Assembly: GCA_001687465.1 (NCBI GenBank)
Contig: LVLI01000033.1
Coordinates: forward strand, 1 to 64,000
Length of the DNA: 64,000 bases
DNA from: Halocafeteria seosinensis
Taxonomy: Eukaryota > Sar > Bigyra > Bicosoecida
Direction: 5' to 3'
Under the pieces are notes generated by a model. That model worked only from the letters and a program-made list of their open reading frames with translations, ran no database searches and was not told where the DNA came from. Below are positions 61,027 through 64,000 of this stretch, one piece after another. Every line of letters starts with the position of its first letter. Position 1 is the first letter of the stretch. Position numbers and translations under genes: made by a program.

Positions 61027-64000
61027 ATGGTTCGTTGCGAAAGTGCAACCAGGACGGCTAGAATATCGATGGTAGGCGGTGGAATGCTCGTGGTAGCTGG
61101 GTTGATCCTCCTTCTTGCTGAAACCCGCAAAGCTCCAGAGAAACCAACGCAAGCTTCCAGGCACAGTGAGTACCATCCAGAGACTGCATCGGCCCCAATG
61201 GCCACTGAGGAGAAACGAAACGAATTGAGAAGGATCCCGCCTGGTGCGGCGCTACCCCCCGTGGATGCAACACATCCTGTGATGAAAGACCAGGAAGTCA
61301 TCTTCGCGCGAAGGCTGGCGGACGATGCATCGTCATGTTGCAGCATCGAGGATAATGTTCTCGAAAAGTGTAGCGATTGCACTCTAGGAGCTATTGTGTA
61401 CGTTAACAGCTCTGGAGTACTTATTGCTGTAGACCAACCTTTGCTGTATTTGTGTCTCCCTCCGCAGAGATTTAAGTGGCCTAGGACTGGTTGAGGTGAA
61501 GAACGGTGCCTTCTCTGGGACTAACAAGGATGACGTTGGCACGATGTGGGTGTACACCGGTTCGTCAGAAAAGTTTCTGGGCTGATAAAGTGTTACTTGT
61601 CCGCAGGAATTTTAGTACAAACCAACTGTCGTCCCTATCAAACAATATTTTCAACGGATTTTCAAACTTGGAAACCATGTAAGATAATCATTTTATAACG
61701 CATGTATGCTCCTCCATTATTGGCTAACAGTTATTCTCTCAACCATGCAGTGACCTGAGCAAGAACGTTTTTGAAAGTCTTCCAACCGGCATCTTTGATG
61801 CACCACCTGTTGTCAAAATGTGAGATGGCAAATATCAAAGCTCTTAGGAGTACTGAACTCAAGCATTTTATGCGTTGCAGTGATCTGCAAAGTAACCAGT
61901 TCAGTGAAATTGATGCTTCCCTGTTTGAAGGTTTAGACTATTTATCCTACGTGTAAGTGATAAGTTGTGACATTAAACTATCCATCTCCTGCGCCAATGC
62001 AACTTGCGTTCAAATTCCACAGAAATTTAGACAACAACCTGTTAGAATCGCTTGAGCAAAGCGTCATCCAGGAGCTGGCGGGTGTGCGAGAACTGTGAGT
62101 TACTTTCGTTTTGTCTGAAGACACTGTGTAACGTCTTTACCATTTTGCCGCTGTACTGCAGATATCTAAGAGGTAACGAGCTGAACTACTTGGTGAGATG
62201 CTCACTTGAAGCATTCGATGAAGCAAATAAGAGCGTCTCGCTATTTTTGGCGGCAAACCCGGGTGCGACGCAACCATGTACAGACTATTCGAGTTACCAG
62301 TCGCACCCAATCATTGACGATACGAAGTTCTGCATATTGGAATGCTCTTCTCCCAGCCCTACTGCTAGCGTCAGCGCGACCCCTTGGGAAACTAGCACAT
62401 CTACATCAACTTCATCTTCGACGCCATCGACTTCGCACACGTCGAGCCCTACTGCTAGTGCTTCCGTTAGCGCCACTCTTACATCGAGTATATCCCCGAC
62501 CTCGTCCGCAAGCTTGACTGCAACCTCTTCCTCCTCATGCTCGCCTACGCCTTCTTCTACTCCAACGCCTTCGACATCGCCCACGTCCAGCCCTACCGTT
62601 AGTGCCTCCGTCAGCACCACTCTTACATCGAGTATGTCCTCGACCTCGTCCGCAAGCTTGACTGCAACTTCTTCCTCCTCATGCTCGCTTACTCCTTCCT
62701 CTTCGACCAGCACTACTCCTAGTGTTTCACTCAGTGCTAGCGCTACCGCTTCGGGAAGTGGATCACCGACTCCGTCCAAAAGCTCCAGTGCAACGAAGTG
62801 TTCTCCGTGCTCATCGACAGCTTCGTCTTCGTTCACCACGGGCACTTTTCCTACCTCTTCTAGTAGCGCCAGCATGTCTTCGAGTAGCGCATCGACACTG
62901 TTTACTACAACAGGGTCACCGTCCGGCTCGTTCACGAGTTCGTCGTCGTACACTGCCAGCACTTCTCCTAGCCCCTCTAGGAGCACCAGGATTTCTGCAA
63001 GTAGCTCATCGACATTGTTCACCACAGCACTGCCCCCATCAGGTTCGTTCACGAGTTCGGCTTCGAACACCGCGACCACCTCTCCTACCCCCTCTAGCAG
63101 CACCAGCATTGCTTCCAGTAGCTCATCGACATTGTTCACCACAACGCAGTCCCCATCGGGCTCGTCCAGCAGATACCCGACCATGTCGAAGAACGCTACG
63201 GCAGCACCCTCCTCTTCCGGCTCATCAACAGCCTCGTCTTCCTACAGCGTCTCATCCAGTCCTAGAACTAGTTCAAGTAGTTTGCCGATCTCACCCTCTG
63301 CAACAATCTCCTCCTCTCGTTCGTCCACGCCTTTCCGCTCGGACGGTTTAAGCGCAACATCTAGTACGTCATCATCTCCGTCGCATAGCCCCTCAGCGAG
63401 AGTCAGTTCAACGGCCTCTTCCTCAGGATCAGCTTCGCGTACACACACAGCCAGTTTTGTTATCACATCGAGTGCATTTGCAACTCCCACACGCAGTGAG
63501 AGTGCCTCGCTGAGTGCATCGTTAAGCCCGACCCGATCTTCAACATTCACCGCGTCGTCCTCCAGAACTCCTTCGCTTACATCTACTTCCAGTCCAACGG
63601 GGACAGCGGCTCGTAGCCCGAGTGCCTCATTATCCCCGACCAGCCGTTCAAGTGCAACAGCAACGGCATCAACCACCGTTTCCCCTACTGGTACCGTTAC
63701 GCCGACACCTACGAATATCCCACTGCCTCCAAACAGCACTCTCACCCGGATTTCGTCGTGCGGGAAAGAGCATGACCGTAATTGTATTGGTGCGGAATTC
63801 CAGCCTCGAGTGGATGCTACAATCGCTCTAGCTACTCCAGTTCTTCTTAATTCTACTACTCTACAAAGCCAATCTGTTACTCAAGTCGAGGTCCAGAGCA
63901 TCCATGGAGAGCTGCCGTTATTCGGTCTGAGTTGCCGGGAGGCCATGCTGTCGAACTCCACTGTGAATGCCGTTTACTCGGGGTGCCAAAGGAAATTCGA
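61027..64000 (+). CDS. LRR-head member of the surface receptor family, 3' end outside the window
   Basis: Exons: 61027-61397, 61468-61545, 61607-61678, 61751-61819, 61881-61952, 62023-62094 and 62162 onward, open to the window end. All introns are 53-72 nt, GT-AG and phase 2. Exon 1 has a signal anchor (GGGMLVVAGLILLL) and a Cys cap (CCSIEDNVLEKCSDC). Exons 2-6 each encode one leucine-rich repeat (for example DLSKNVFESLPTGIFDAPP); exon 7 starts with the last repeat and a C-cap (CTDY...FCILEC). A Ser/Thr stalk of about 450 residues follows (62340-63720), then a stretch around 63900-63990 ending AVYSGCQRKF, which matches the start of the beta-rich ectodomain of the giant receptors (FSGC....F). 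So the downstream part probably continues as Cys-rich plus multi-pass module outside the window. Confidence 0.8.

Noticed and set aside
62294-63184. Long minus-strand open frame opposite the LRR gene's stalk
   Set aside because: It is the antisense of the Ser/Thr-rich stalk; codon bias of such repeats leaves the opposite strand open. It has a Val/Leu/Asp/Glu-rich repetitive composition with no domain.

Overview
The window is nuclear DNA of a eukaryote. It carries non-LTR, pogo-like and hAT-like transposable elements, short GT-AG introns (mostly 44-78 nt), long genes with few or no introns, and secreted or multi-membrane proteins with Ser/Thr-rich stalks. A Na+/K+-type (IIC) P-ATPase, an SLC14-type urea transporter fused to ankyrin repeats, a Crinkler/RHS-like NTPase-nuclease and a retroelement with RNase H upstream of the reverse transcriptase together suggest a protist, probably an alga or a stramenopile-like lineage. 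The species cannot be named from the sequence.

Layout. 1-12.1 kb is transposon-rich: an inverted pair of retroelement fragments (1-720 and 2650-3369) around an RNase H / zinc finger / RT element, a MITE with terminal inverted repeats (3758-4273), a multi-exon P-loop NTPase-nuclease gene (5624-8909, minus) and a 2.26-kb pogo-like transposon with a decayed transposase (9825-12081). 12.9-13.8 kb holds an eIF2-gamma pseudogene. 14.6-64 kb is dominated by one family of large cell-surface proteins: GLUG beta-helix proteins at 14606-16489, 52715-54676 and 56424-59162; three giant multi-domain receptors at 21525-28718, 31054-36468 and 46326-51986; an LRR-type member starting at 61027 and running off the right edge; and a decayed membrane-module pseudogene at 29366-31010. 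Two ordinary transport genes sit in the middle: a P-type ATPase (37025-40878, minus, four exons) and a urea transporter-ankyrin gene (43008-45632, plus, with ankyrin coding continuing in another frame).

How the genes fit together. The receptors share a Ser/Thr-rich stalk, a long beta-rich ectodomain, a Cys-rich CEAG...CIPC module, about nine membrane segments and a basic tail with two short conserved motifs. The N-terminal head differs: a GLUG beta-helix in one, a discoidin-like domain in two, leucine-rich repeats in a fourth. The GLUG head also occurs without the membrane module. This looks like a locally expanding receptor family in which heads are exchanged at the stalk. The ligands and the signal are unknown.
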